A stretch of 64,000 nt of DNA from Brachypodium distachyon (GCF_000005505.3 NC_016131.3:56715355-56779354); one strand, 5' to 3'. Shown: positions 46,484 to 58,614, counted from the first letter of the stretch. Numbers and translations are program-made. The notes: generated from the sequence alone by a model not told the origin.

Positions 46484-46692
46484 TCAGTAACGGGCGGATA
46501 AGGGTGGCGACCGTTACTGATGTTCCGTCACTCATCAGTAACGGTCGGGTTACAACGCGACCGCCACATGTGCTCAAGTGAGCAATGCCCAACAGAACAT
46601 CAGTAACGGTCGCCTTGTTACCCGCCCGTTACTGATGTGTGCATATACTCATCAGGAACGGGTGAGTAACCATGCGACCGTTACTGATGAGT
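46484..46692. repeat. internal copy of the CACTA-II terminal motif array
   Basis: About eight CATCAGTAACGG(G/T)CG motifs in both orientations, the same words as in both subterminal arrays, but lying mid-element between the end of the TNP2 gene and the start of the second gene. No CACTA terminus is visible beside it. Confidence 0.88.
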
Positions 46693-47049
46693 GACCATCC
46701 TTGTTGAGCTTTGTACCAATTTTAATTACAAGAATGTTTAAAAAATTTAAAACCTGTTCTTTTGAGTGTTTTTTTTGCTAAATTTAAATTTTTGGTAGTG
46801 ATAAAGTCATGCACTAACATGCATACACAAAAGTACATCGATCACACATTTCTCTAGTATTTGAACATCATGGAATTCATGTATTTAAAGTTTGATGAAT
46901 AAATTCATGCATTTCTCTAATATTTGTGCTAAATTAAATTCAAAAAATTCATCACATGCATACACAAAAGTATATGGATCACACATAATTTCACTTAGTA
47001 CAAAGTTTGCATTAAGATTCAGTACGAGTACATTTTTACAATGTGACTA

Positions 47050-50043
47050 CTAGTGCTTCTCCTTCCTTCGGTAAGTCATAACTTGACTCCTCGCAGAACT
47101 GCTTCTGAAGGAGGGTTTTTGTTGTATTTTCTCGCTCTCGCTCCCATCACTTCTTCTTTTCCCTCTCCTTTTCCTCATTAATATAATGCGTTCTGCTTCT
47201 TCGTCATCTGCGGCGGTCGTCGGATCATGGCATCCTTCGTAGTCTTCTTGTGAAGTAACTCCGTCCACTCCAAAAATGCTTCTTTTCCCTCTTCTTACTA
47301 CGACGCGGCCTTTATTTGCTAGGTCATCTATGTAGAAAACCTGCTTGCATTGTTTAGCGAAGACCCATGGTTCCTCTCTTGTCGGGATTTTTCTCACGTC
47401 AACTTGTTCACGAGGGATCTCAGGAGGTAGCACCATCGTCGTGAACCTGTGACTTTCTTCTTTGTCACCTTTGGTCCATCTTACACGGAACATTGGGATC
47501 TTTGTGGTCGAGTACTCCAATTCCCAGATCTCCTCGATAACGCCGAAGAGCGCTTTGGTTTTGCTGTTGTCGTTGGTCGCGGTCTCAGAAGTCATGACCA
47601 CACCACTATTTTGATACGTGCTTTTACGGTCCTGAGACACAGTGTAGAAGTTATAGCCGTTGATCGCATATGATTGCCAAGTAGAGACGTGGTAAGCAGG
47701 TTCCCGTGACAATCATGCAACCGTCTCTTCTGATACATTGGTCGTCTCCCTGCCGTACCAATAATTCTTCAGCCACGCTGCGAATGTTTTATTGTGCTCC
47801 CAGTGGATTCAGACTTGTCCTCTTTTAGGGTTTTCATTTCGCAGTTGTTCCATGTGCATTTCCTGATAAGACCGGCAGCAATCGACAGTTTGCAACACAA
47901 CCAAATGTGCTCTTTCAAAGTCAGCTTCCCTTCCTCTTCCATAGACATTAAGGTATGTATGTCCAAGGCCACCTTCACCATCGAGCTTGCCCTTGTGCCG
48001 TGATTCGGGAACACCTATTGATTTCTGATCGGCCAACCAAGCCGTGCAGAACTCGATGCACTCTTCTGCCCTAAAACCTTCCACGATGCTAGCTTCCGGA
48101 CGCGATCTGTTACGAATGTACCGCTTCAGAACCCCGTTGTATCGTTCAGGGCCATACATGTTATGCAGGAACGAGGGCCCTAGGGACAAGATCTCATCGC
48201 ATATGTGGATCATTAGATGGACCATGATATCGAAGAATGATGGAGGGAAGAACATCTCGAGCTCGCACAGAATCTGTATCATACTATCCTTCAGTATCTG
48301 GCATCGTCTAACGGTGATTGACTTCTACGAGATGTTGTCAAAGAAGTCAGAAAGCTTCATGATTGTCTCCCTTACATGCAGCTCCATGATACCTCTGATT
48401 GAGACTGGAAGTAACTGAGTGAGTATGACATGGTTGTCGTGAGACTTCATGCCAGATAGCTTGTGACTCTTCATGTCAACTAGATGTTTGATGCTCGACG
48501 AGTAGTTCGATGGGACTTTAATGCCCTGCAGGCACTGGCACATCCTATGCAACTCGTCTTTGTACAGGTTGTAACATGCAAGACGACACCGCGTGGTCAC
48601 CGTCATGAAACCATTCTTGTCGGCTGCCGACACTTGATCTTTGCCCCACAACTCTTTCCTGATAGACATGAGTTCCAGGTCCTTCCGTGCATTGGATCCA
48701 CCTTTCGTCTTCTCTGAAATGTTCATCAGCAACCCCAGCACGTTGTCGCATACATTTTTCTCCACGTGCATGACATCTATGCTGTGGCGGCATTCTAAAT
48801 GTGCCCAGTACTCCAGGTCCCAGAATACGGAACTCTTTTTCCACACGATGCCTTCAGGTTCCTTATATTTCTTCGCAACAATCTTTTCGGGGACAACCTC
48901 AAGATCGTTCACAATTTCGAGGATTTGCATACCAGACTTCTCCTTCGGCGCTGTTCCGTGCTCCGTCTTCCCATTGAACCTTTCCTTGTCATCCCTCCAA
49001 GGGTCTTTAGCATCCAACCACTTTCGGTGACCCATGTAAACAATTTTGGATGAAGCGGGCAACTTCTCCCATGTTCCTCCACACGGTAGTGCCCGTCAGG
49101 ATCGACTGTTGCCTGCGCCGGATCGTGATGGACGAGATACCTCGCGTCCTTAATGTTCTGCATCCAAGGCTCAACTCGGCCACCTGCCGTAAGATACCAG
49201 AAAGTCTTTGCCGGCCTACCCTTCATCACTTCTTCCCCATCGTCTTCGCCGGCTCTGACGTTTTTCTTCTTGTATCTCGATACACCGCATATGTGGCAGC
49301 TCTCATGGTTCTCGTACTCTCCAATGTATACCATGCAGTCATTTGGACATGAATGATGTTTCACGCAATCTAATCCGAGCGAGCATGTAATATTCTTCAC
49401 CTCGTATGTGCTCTTGGGCAACTTGTTTGGCTGTGTAAAAACCGAAGCAAGACAACTCAACAAGTTCGTGAAGCCCTTGTCTAACCAGTATTATGCTGCC
49501 TTCAGCCTCAAAAGTTCGAGCGTCACTTCGAGCACGTTGTTTTCTTCGCCAGCTCCATCATACAAGGGTGTGTTTGCGTCCTCCAACAATTTTTTGAACT
49601 GAGCAGACTCTGCCTCATCTTCGGGGTCCTCCAACTGGTCCCATAGGTACGAGTCATCTAGCATTTCGGCAATCCTGCCACGTGAAGCTCCTTCACCTTC
49701 CGCATTAGTCTCCTCATCGACCCTTGTTTCTTCCTCAGAATCATTCGCCAGATCATACCGCAGGACATCATCATCTTCGTTACCGCTACCGACATCAACC
49801 GCATCCTCCACGTGACAAGTCCAGCGAGAATAACCTTCCACAAAACCCGATGCCAGCATGTGCATCTGAACATCTTCAGACTTCATCATGCATGTGTTTC
49901 CACATTTGCGACATGGACAACGCATCATCAAAAGTCTTTTTCGTTCCATATCACCTTTAGCGACTCCAAAAAAGACCGTCCATTCGGTTATCCATCGAGC
50001 ATTGATTCTTTCCTTGGCGTACATCCAAGAACGGTCCTTCGAT
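47050..50043 (-). pseudogene. CACTA-II TNP2-type transposase gene, decayed
   Basis: The coding exon probably begins at 50043 after an acceptor TGTGTTGTAG, with the transposase-associated domain (KDRSWMYAKERINARW, CPCRKCGN). Then the TNP2 catalytic region follows (SCHICGVSRYKKK, FWDLEYWAHLECRHSIDVMH, EKNVCDNVLGLLMNI, KSHDNHVILTQLLP). The DUF4218 region (48282-47809: LGPSFLHNMYGPERYNGVLK) and DUF4216 region (47712-47050: YFYTVSQD-like, FRVRWTKGDKEESH) come last. In-frame stops at 49491-49493, 48325-48327, 47809-47811 and 47713-47715, and a 1-base shift near 49075, disable it. An intact protein would bind the terminal arrays and cut the CACTA ends. Confidence 0.88.
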
Positions 50044-50489
50044 CTACAACACAATACACAAGAAAACAAACAAAACAAAATAGTTAGCCTAATCATTGAC
50101 AAGGGGATTAAGGTGTTAATTAACCGGAGCTAACTACAAATTTGAAATTAGAGACATTCGGAGAGAAATTGGAGGCCGGCGAGAAAAATCGGGAGGGAGA
50201 GAGAGCTCACAAGCGAGAGGGAAGTTCCGGGCGACGACGAGGAGGCCGCATTTTGGCCGCGGAGCTCAAAAATTTGAAATTGGAGAACTTCGGAGAGAAA
50301 TTGGAGGCCGGCGAGAGAGATCGGGAGGGAGAGATAGATCGGGAGGGAGAGGGAAGCTTCAGGGTCGAGAATCGGAGCTCGCCGACCGTCGAGCAGCACC
50401 TCGCCGTCACCGGAAGTGAAGGGGCCGCAACTAGTCCGTTACGATGCGCGGCGCGACCAGCTGCGGCTCTGCCCAATCTAATTAAACCG

Positions 50490-50815
50490 CGACGATTATC
50501 AGTGTCGGTCGGGGTTCGGGCGACCGTTACTGATAATCGTGGGCACATCAGTAACGGTCGCGTTAGGACCATCCTTACTGATGAATGGTTCATCAGTGGC
50601 GGTCGCTTCTTAACCGACCGCCACTGATGTAACTCGCGAGCTATGATTGTTCATCAGTGGCGGTCGGCTCGCGTGACCGCCACTGATGTATGGCTGGGCG
50701 GGGACGGGCAGAGACCGCTCTGTTCATCAGTAACGGTCGCGGCCGCGACTGGCACTGATGTTGTTCATCAGTAACGGTCGCGCCGGACCCGTTACTGATG
50801 TGCAGTTGCATATAA
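50490..50815. repeat. CACTA-II 5' subterminal array
   Basis: About ten copies of CATCAGTAACGGTCGCG or CATCAGTGGCGGTCG and complements lead to the GTAGTAGTG end. The inverted counterpart is the left end of CACTA-IV (57700-58090). Confidence 0.9.
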
Positions 50816-50832
50816 ACCGTTTTGTAGTAGTG

Positions 50833-51640
50833 CGTTTTGCGCATTGCCTTCGGCCAGGGGTTGCGTCCGCGTAACACCATGTCGCTCACTGAGAGGTCTC
50901 CATTTGTTGGCTTCCAAGCTCTCCATTCCTAACGTCTCCTATTCTCAAGGTATCAAGGTAACCTCTCTTGTCTTTCTTTCTTACCTTGTTTTCGCTAAAG
51001 GTTGGTGCATAAAGGAAACATGCTGAAACTCGATGGCTGGTGTGAAGTATTGAGAGATCGATCGACGGGTGGCTGTTTATAAATTGGTAGCTATGCATGC
51101 TGTGGTCGGTGGAAACATTGATTTATCTATCACTTTCATGAGATATTTTCACTGCGTATAAATGGTTTTTTGTTTCGTTTTTAAATGAATTGTTACCCTG
51201 ACTGACTGTCCTCAAGCAAGTACATTTGGATATTCAGTTTCAAATTATAGCTAAAATATACCCCTCCGTCGAACAAAAGATGTCTCAAGTTTGTCAAAAT
51301 TTAGATGTATAGATGTGACTTGATGTATAGATGCATTCAAATTTATTCAAAGTTGAGACATTTTTTGTTGGACGGAAAGACTACATTGATTTCGCAGATT
51401 AGGCCTTCTCATTCATAATTTCTTTCTAAGCTCTGGAGTGGACCATGCGTATATTGATATATACTTGTTCACTGTGAGTGCTCACTGTGCTTGTCTTACT
51501 GGTTCATAGCTTGAGCCATAAATAAACATCAGTAGTATAAAACTTGTCTTAACCAACTAATGATCCCTGCCCCCTGGACTGCACACACAGGCAGGCAAGG
51601 GGGCATGGCACGTACGACACGCACACGCGTAGCCTCTGTC
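50833..51640. repeat. EPFL-upstream block, copy D, right part
   Basis: Continues copy D after CACTA-II: AGGTCTCCATTTGTTGGCTT, AACGTCTCCTATTCTCAAGG, TATTTTCACTGCGTATAAAT, CTCTGGAGTGGACCATGCG and GGTTCATAGCTTGAGCCATA. It runs directly into the EPFL promoter, so this is the copy attached to the working gene. Confidence 0.75.
51259..51383. mobile_element. Stowaway MITE, 121 bp
   Basis: Element 51261-51381 has ends CCCCTCCGTCGAACAAAAGA and TTTTTTGTTGGACGGAAAGA, and TA on both sides (51259-51260, 51382-51383). The interior ATGTCTCAAGTTTGTC and its inverted partner are typical of the Stowaway family. Copies B and C lack it. Confidence 0.85.
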
Positions 51641-52019
51641 ACACCCCATAAATTCACTTCACTCACCAGTCACCACTCACATGATTAAAAATATCAATGC
51701 ACTCAGGCAGACACCTGGAAAGGCAGCAACTCTCACTGCCAGCAGCTAGCATAGCTCACCCACAGCCAAATCTGCTTCTTTCCCTTCTTCACTCCCAACT
51801 TCCCAAGTTCCCAACAGCCAAAAAAATAATCCTATCCTATTTATCCATCCCCTTCTTCCTCTTCCTTCCCCACCCAACCACACTACACACCAGCAATCTA
51901 GCCATGAAGGCACAATTTAGATCAGGTCTACCTTACAGGTACCTTCAGAGATCAGCTTGCTAGCTGCTGCTCAAGCTCAGATCGGTTCAGTGGTTCATTT
52001 GTAACAAGGTTCAGTTCAA

Positions 52020-52697
52020 ATGGTCCATTTCTTGCAATGCAGCAGTAGTTCTCAAATGCCACTGCTGCCTCTCTTCTTCCTCCTCCTACTCCTTGTCGCT
52101 TCCTTGGAGGTGCCACCTTCGGATGCAAGTAAGTTCATTCTCTTGTGCTCACCTCAATATGTAGCTCCTACTTCAAATCAACAATCATGTGCATTTAATT
52201 TCCATGTTGGTTAATTTCTTACTCAGCTATTTTGTTTTAGGGAGGTTGCCACTGAAGCTACTAGAGATTGGCACCAGTAAGGTACAAATTACCAACAATT
52301 TCTTGATCTCGCCACATTGCTTTATCCATGAATCCTAAAGAATTAAACATGTCTTTTTCTTTAATTTGTATGTGGTGTTGGATTGGAGCAGGAGGAGGAT
52401 GAAGCCAGCAGAGGAGGACTGGAGATGGAAGGGAGGAGGAGGGGGCTGATTGGGTCAAGGCCACCAAGGTGTGAGAGGGTGTGCATGTCCTGTGGCCACT
52501 GTGAAGCTGTGCAAGTGCCCATAGTACCACAGGATCACAATCACAAGCAGAGAAAGAGGGCTGGTCAAGAAGAGCAGAAGCACCATGTGGTGAGTGATGC
52601 TGCAGCCATGTTCAGTGTCAACATTCATGGAGATCTCTCCAACTACAAGCCTCTGAGCTGGAAGTGCCTGTGTGGAGGCAGCATCCTTGATCCATGA
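52020..52697 (+). CDS. EPFL: EPF-like secreted cysteine-rich signalling peptide (EPFL1/2/3-type)
   Basis: Three exons: 52020-52128, 52241-52281 and 52392-52697, all with GT...AG introns (donors GTAAGT and GTACAA, acceptors TTTTAG and GAGCAG). The product is 151 aa; the inner Met at 52056 (MPLLPLFFLLLLLVASLEVP) may be the better start and opens the signal peptide. The mature C-terminal domain has GSRPPRCERVCMSCGHCEAV and NYKPLSWKCLCGGSILDP. Six cysteines at residues 77, 81, 84, 87, 142 and 144 give the C-x3-C-x2-C-x2-C-x54-C-x-C pattern of EPFL peptides. Family members are apoplastic ligands of ERECTA-type receptor kinases that set stomatal density, organ growth or awn formation; rice RAE2/GAD1 is in the related EPFL1 group. 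A 54-residue His/Lys-rich loop precedes the last two Cys. Assignment to family is firm, the subgroup less so. Confidence 0.92.
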
Positions 52698-55600
52698 ACA
52701 GACTCAGTCTCAGAATCACTTCACCATTTTGTGCAAAAATGTGTAAATTAAAGACTCTATCCCTCTTTTTTTGTCATTATTTATTCTTTCTCCTCTTGTT
52801 CTTCCTAGCTAGGTAGCTACTTCCTCTCTTTTCATTTCCTGATCTAGACCGATGAGGAGCTGAAGTGGGAGGAGGAATATGTGAGACTGGAGCTGCAAAT
52901 TTGTTGTACATTTCGGCAGCAATTTTGTGATAAAAAAAGCAGTGCCTGATTTCTGGCATTGAATACAGCAGCATGATCTGGCCCTGACTTGGAGGTAGTA
53001 GGAGTTGCAATTGAATTGCTGTAGGGACAAACATCTGCTCTCCTCTTTCCTCCTCTGCTCTGTTGCTGAAAGAGACAGCATCAGGTAGCAATAGTTTGCT
53101 GTGCACCAGACTACCAGAGTGTTAGGTAAGGCATTTATCACTGGTTCTACAACAAACAGAGAGCAATTGAGCATCATCTTCCTTGAAGCTGTGTAGTAAT
53201 AAATAGATCAATAACAAATAAAACTCTCTTTTGTCTAGACAGAGCAATTAACCAACAACACCTGAATCCCCATTTGATGTCTCTTCAAGCACAAATGCTA
53301 CTAGCCGGGGGGTAATAATTAAGTGGCCATGGCATTGTCTGAACAACACACAAGCCTAAGCAAAGCACATTGGTGACTGATCACTGGCCACGCACTCACT
53401 GACAACGGTGAGCAGCGAGCAAGAGCTTTTCTTGGTCTGAAAAGGGGGAAAAGAAAAGAGAGCTGCTACTCAGAGCTTAGCTACAACTACAGGGGGGCGA
53501 AGAAAAGCTTGTGACGATCGGACCTTTTTGCTGATCGAGGCCGGACCACTTCTTGACCGGGGAAATGGACGCTGCTATCCGGCTGGATCGACATGGATGC
53601 GGCCAAGCAGATGCAGATGCAGACGCGGGGCCTGAATAATCCTGCTTGCCGCTTCGGTGTGGTGTGCTCTCCCTTTCATGCCACCATGGATTGCTTGAGC
53701 TGGAGCTGGAGATGCAGTGGCGAAGGTAGAGCAGAATGCCATTGGGTTCACCCTATTGGATTCATTGTAATCTAATACTAATAAACAAGGTAAATACACT
53801 AATCTAATGAAGGTTTGGGGATTTCCATTGGGTTCAGCATTGGGTTCATCTCAACCCAATGAGTATACAGCAGCTCCGCCGCTGTGGAGATGGGACTCGT
53901 CCGTAGTGCATATGATGCATGCAATGCGCCAGTTTACTGTGCTGTGCTGCCACACGAACGTGATAGGGACAAGCTACCGGATCCGTACATTCTGAGCAGC
54001 TACACTTCCCGGCCTTAACCAGCGTAAACAAAACAGGTTGTGTGTAACAAGGGGGAAATGAGACCGTCGATGGATCAAAATCACTCTACTAAGGCTGCAT
54101 TTGGCATTGCGGTAAATTCTCGTAATCCCGTTTTTCTCACTTGTTTTTCACTATTTTCACGTTTGATTAACCAACTTTTCCTTGCTACAGCGTAAGTTCA
54201 GTAATAAACTGAGAATAAAGTTTTCTGTCTGCAAAATCAGGCCGTGAAAATGGACTTCACCGTCAATCCGTCATGCAAGGGGGCGGAAGCTGGGAGCCTG
54301 GGAGAGCCCAGCCTGGTTGGGGTTTTCTCTGCGCAAAATAAGCTAGACCGTGGAGCCCAACAGTAGGTCGCCTCCGGCGGACCAACGACCGTCCAGGGAA
54401 GCATCTATTGGGCTGGAGCGTATTGCTTCCTGGGCCCAGGCAAACGGGGTGACGGCTCAGGAGCCATCACCGGAGGGGCCCCGGCCCTAACTAGGCAAGG
54501 CCCGAAGATGTACCAGTTAAACTAGGCCCAATTTCCAGGGGTCGAAAGTCCATTGCAACCGGGCCCATAACTAATAGGCCACGAGCCCACGAGTCCAAGC
54601 AACGAGATTGCACTCACCAATCGGAACATTTATTTTCTCAAAGAAAAAAAACCAATCGGAACATTTTTCCGCTCAAATAAAAAACCAATCGGAAGTTCGG
54701 AACCCAAACACCCCTCAAAAAGGAAAAGGAAAATCGGAACCCAAACAGCCAACAACGGCGTGCGTTCAAAAATAAAAAAGACGGCGTCCTGTGTTGCGTT
54801 CCCCTCTCTCTCTCTCGTACGTTCTCTTCGTCTTCTGCCCTGAAATTACGCACGCCGCTGCTTGTAAAACTGTGGAGATCTGTCTGCTTTTTGAACACAA
54901 CTACACAACACCACCTCACCAACACATTACCCATAAGCAAAACGAGATCCTGATTTCCGTTTTGCACTCTGTCTTCCTTCATTCCTCGAGGTGTGACCCT
55001 TGGCCGTGAGCAATTAAGGTCAAGAATTCCAGATCGAGACACAGCCCACTGAGGCACTGAGCCCAGGTGCTTTTGTTCCTCTCCTAACCATTTCTTCATT
55101 CTTGTAATACTTGTATAGTAATATGTCTTCTACTCTTCTAGGAAGCACATATTCCTAACTTCTAGTGAGAAGAGGGAGGAAAAAGAGTTAAGGATCTCGT
55201 AGAATCACAAAAAGTAGCAATTGACAATTTCCTTAAAACTTGTACTCCGTAGATATTCCGCAAGACTGTAGCCTAGTCTTTGTGTACACTCACGAGCTAC
55301 ATTCCGTGGAACTATTTTTTTGGATTCTTTCCAGGATTGCAATTATTCTGCATTTTGCCATGTACTACTCTTCAATGCTAAAGACAATGTACCTGTTACT
55401 GGACTAAATTCTTCTTTTGCCGTTGTAGTATTGTGGGCATCTGTCTCCTTTTTTTTGTTAAGAATTCTGTCTCCTTTTTAAACAGAACATCACCTATTAA
55501 GGGTGATGTTACTTTTGCCCAATTGAAACCAGATACCAATGGTCTCTTGCCCATTTCAAAGCAGTGTTAGTGCCATCATCTCATGGTTTTGGTGCAAGAA

Positions 55601-56620
55601 TTGTCGTGTTAGCCCACCAAATTGACATCACTTTTGTTTTATGACTCGAGTCAATTTGTTTCTGCCAAAAGAAAAAAAAAACCCTAAGCCAGTGTGGTAT
55701 TTCAAGGTCAAAAACCAAGACACATCAACACTAATACAACTTCGCATTGAAGGTGGGACCATTAATTGTTGTTCGGTTTTGACAATTAGTGACGAAAAGT
55801 ATAAGAGAAGAAAGTTAAGGGACCAATTATGTACCTTTCGACATGTTGGGGGCCTAAAAATGTACTTTTCTCATATATGTATAAAAGACAAGAATGTATA
55901 CATCAAAGTTCGGGAAACAGATTCTTAGCGGCTTACTACAGTTATTGGGAGAGGCAAGCTATTTTGCGACTAGAAATAGGCTACCAATAGCCCGCCATTA
56001 CCAGTCTACCACATCAAGTCATCAACCTCAACAACCTCAACAGTCTGCACCAGTTGCATCAAGACATCAAGGCTGAAAACCTCTATAGAAGGATATCTGA
56101 AAGTACATTACGGATATTTGAAAGTACATATATGCATGATCCTTACTGGTGGGGTTTGGATTTGTTTATGACAAGGTGTTCAGCGGACTAATGCTTTACT
56201 AAGTTTCTATGGGTGAACACAATCTCTACAGAAGGATTAAGTGTCTACTACTGAAGTGGTACAGAAGGCCATGGGCTCTCCCGAATGACTTCGTCCGACA
56301 GTACGGAATCTAAGTACTGAAAAGGGCGCGTTGGCATTGCCGTCCGGCTGCTAGCCCGCACCGCCGACGCAGATCATTATCGACCAACGGGTCCAGCTGA
56401 GTCCACATCAACATTATATTGCCCATCTGTACCACCAAACTCGACGCCGATCGAGATATTTAATTAGCAGCCCCCAACTTGCAGTGCTAGCTAGATGACC
56501 ATTCTATAGTCACTCTCAAAGCAGGGTGGCCGTTTCTCTCTCAGAAATTCCAGCTAGACAGCGAAAGCACAAGCTAGTATTCCGTAGTATTTTACATGGA
56601 CCAACGATGTGATGTGATCA
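52698..56620. other. EPFL downstream and intergenic region, no gene supported
   Basis: Starts with the EPFL 3'-UTR. Short frames (for example 53593-53775, 54638-55099 minus, 55641-55928) lack domain signs and look like chance. A CT-rich stretch near 54808-54822 could be a 5' leader of an unrecognised transcript. Nothing else supported in about 3.9 kb. Confidence 0.45.
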
Positions 56621-57475
56621 CACTACTACAAAACACAACATATGTGACGGGTCATCAGTGACGGGCGGGTGACAGGTCTTTCCCGCCCGTCACTGATGAC
56701 CCGAGGGTCGCTTGCATGCCTGTCACTGATAACCCTTTATTAGTGACGGACGTGCCACGCCCGTCACTGATGATCCATCGTCAGTAACGGGCACGGACGA
56801 GCAAGGCCCGTCATTGGTGACCCTTTATCAGTGACGGACGTGCCATGCCCGTTACTGATGATCCATCATCAGTAACGGGCACGGGACGCCCGTCAGTAAT
56901 GACCCAATCTAAAAATTTGCAAAATTGATAAAAACAAATATCAGTGGCCCCTAGAGACCTTTGAGGCCAGCTAGGGTTCCAGGTATTGGTATAAAAGCCC
57001 CCACCCCATCACTTCTCTCTATTCTCCCTCAGCCCCGCCGCCACCCCTATTCTCTCTCACGAACTCCTCTGCTCCCTTCTTCTCTCCCACGAAGGCCCCT
57101 CCTCCTGATCCCTTCTTCTTCTCTCCCCAGAAGGCCCCTCCTCCTGATCCCTTCTTCTTCTCTCCCCCTGCGCCCCTCCTCCAACTCCATCTCCCCCTGC
57201 GCCAGAGCCCACCCTCCATCTCCATCTCCATCTCCCCCGGCGCCCGAGTGCCTCACGAGCTCGTCCTCCGTCGGCCTCGCTCGACCCCGCCGCCGCCGCC
57301 ACCATGGAAGCCTCCCTGGCTCTGCCTCCTCCGGATCCGGCCGCCCCGGCCCCCATGCCACTGGATCCGGCCGCCCCCGCCATGGAAGCCCTCCCCGGCT
57401 CCGCCTCCTCCGGATCCGGCTGCCCCGGCCCCCATGCCCCCGGATCCGGCCCCGGCCCCTCCGTCACCGGTAAGG

Positions 57476-57510
<35 letters not shown>

Positions 57511-57675
57511 TCGTGCAGGGCAGCAGATTGTCGCCGCCATGGAGACAAGGCCGGCGCTGTCATCGAATTCCATGCGGCGGCAGTGGATCCTCGCACATCC
57601 GCCCGTTGTACGGGTGCATCTACGGCCAACCGGAACCGCATTTTGTGATCTTTTTTGTGATTTGTTGTATACGAT
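56621..57675 (+). mobile_element. CACTA-III: 5' fragment of a related CACTA element
   Basis: Begins CACTACTACAAAACACAACA. The subterminal array at 56645-56925 is built on CATCAGTGACGGGC rather than CATCAGTAACGGTCG, so it is a separate subfamily. A TATA box (TATAAAAG, 56990-56997) and a Pro/Ser-rich GC-rich leader follow, then a (CT)n run at about 57478-57512. No right end is in the window. CACTA-IV starts directly at 57676, so III was truncated or invaded there. Confidence 0.8.
56990..56997 (+). promoter_or_regulatory. TATA box of the CACTA-III gene
   Basis: TATAAAAG just downstream of the subterminal array and upstream of a CT-rich leader, a standard place for an element's own promoter. Confidence 0.5.
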
Positions 57676-57699
57676 CACTACTACAAAACGGTCTATATC

Positions 57700-58090
57700 T
57701 CACGGCACATCAGTAACGGGTCTGGCGCGACCCTTACTGATGAACAACATCAGTGTCGGTCGCGGCCGCGACCGTTACTGATGAACAGAGCGGGGTCTGC
57801 CAGTCCCTGCCCAGCCATACATCAGTGGCGGTCGCGTGAGGCGACCGCCACTGATGTACCATCATTCCTCGCAAGAGACATCAGTGGCGGTCGGTTAAGA
57901 GACGACCGTTACTGATGAACCACGCATCAGTAACGGTCGCCCTAACGTGCCCGCCACTGATGTGTGGTACACATCAGTAACGGTCGCTCTCGGCCCGACG
58001 CAACGGGCCGAGTTAAAGCGACCGTTACTAATGTACCCCCTATTATCAGTAACAGTCGCCCAAGTCCCGACCGCCACTGATGATCGTCGC
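57700..58090. repeat. CACTA-IV 5' subterminal array
   Basis: About twelve copies of CATCAGTAACGGTCG or CATCAGTGGCGGTCG and complements, the mirror of 50490-50815. Confidence 0.9.
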
Positions 58091-58614
58091 GGTTTAAGTA
58101 CGCGGGGCAGAGCCGCAGCTGGTCGCGCGGCGCGTCGTAACGGACCAGCTGCAGTACCTTCTTCTCCGGCGACGGCGGAGCCCTGCGCAATGCCACCATG
58201 GCCGCCGGCGAGCCCTCTCCCTTCCTCCTCTCTCTCCCCCCATCTCCATGGCCGGCGGCGGCCATGGCTGGCGAGCTCCAATCTTCGAGCCCGAAGCTTT
58301 CCTCTCCCTTGCGTGCTCTCTCTCCCTTCCGATCTATCTCGCTGGCCTCAAATTTCTCTCCGAAGTTCCCCAATTTCAAATTTTTGAGCTCCGACCGCTG
58401 GCCAAAATGCGGCCTCCTCGTCGTCGCCCGGAGCTTCCCTCTCCCTTGCAAGCTCTCTCTCCCTCCCGATCTTTCTCGCCGGCCTCCAATTTCTCTCCGA
58501 ATGTCTCTAATTTCAAATTTGTAGTTAGCTCCGGTTAATTAACACCTTAATGCCCTTGTCAATGATTAGGCTAACTATTTTGTTTTGTTTGTTTTCTTGT
58601 GTATTGTGTTGTAG

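Larger units (their letters stand above)
41366..50832 (-). mobile_element. CACTA-II: 9.5-kb CACTA transposon with TNP2 and ULP1-protease genes
   Basis: The left end CACTATTACAGAAA and right end TTTTGTAGTAGTG are terminal inverted repeats. Subterminal arrays of CATCAGTAACGGTCG-type motifs lie inside both ends. Flanking triplets are CAT (41363-41365) and CGT (50833-50835), a target duplication with one change or none preserved. Genes run leftward, so the 5' end is at 50832. The interior carries a decayed TNP2 transposase gene and a decayed second gene ending in a C48 (ULP1-like) protease domain. It splits copy D of the EPFL-upstream block. Confidence 0.93.

Noticed and set aside
41363..50835. 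Perfect CACTA-II target duplication
   Set aside because: Flanks are CAT and CGT, so only two of three bases agree; reported as imperfect instead.
55641..55928. 95-codon plus frame
   Set aside because: Contains no recognised motif and sits in AT-rich intergenic DNA; likely chance.
57240..57680. Pro-rich protein gene
   Set aside because: Text such as runs of Pro and Ala comes from CCGCCGCC repeats in the CACTA-III leader and is open in several frames.
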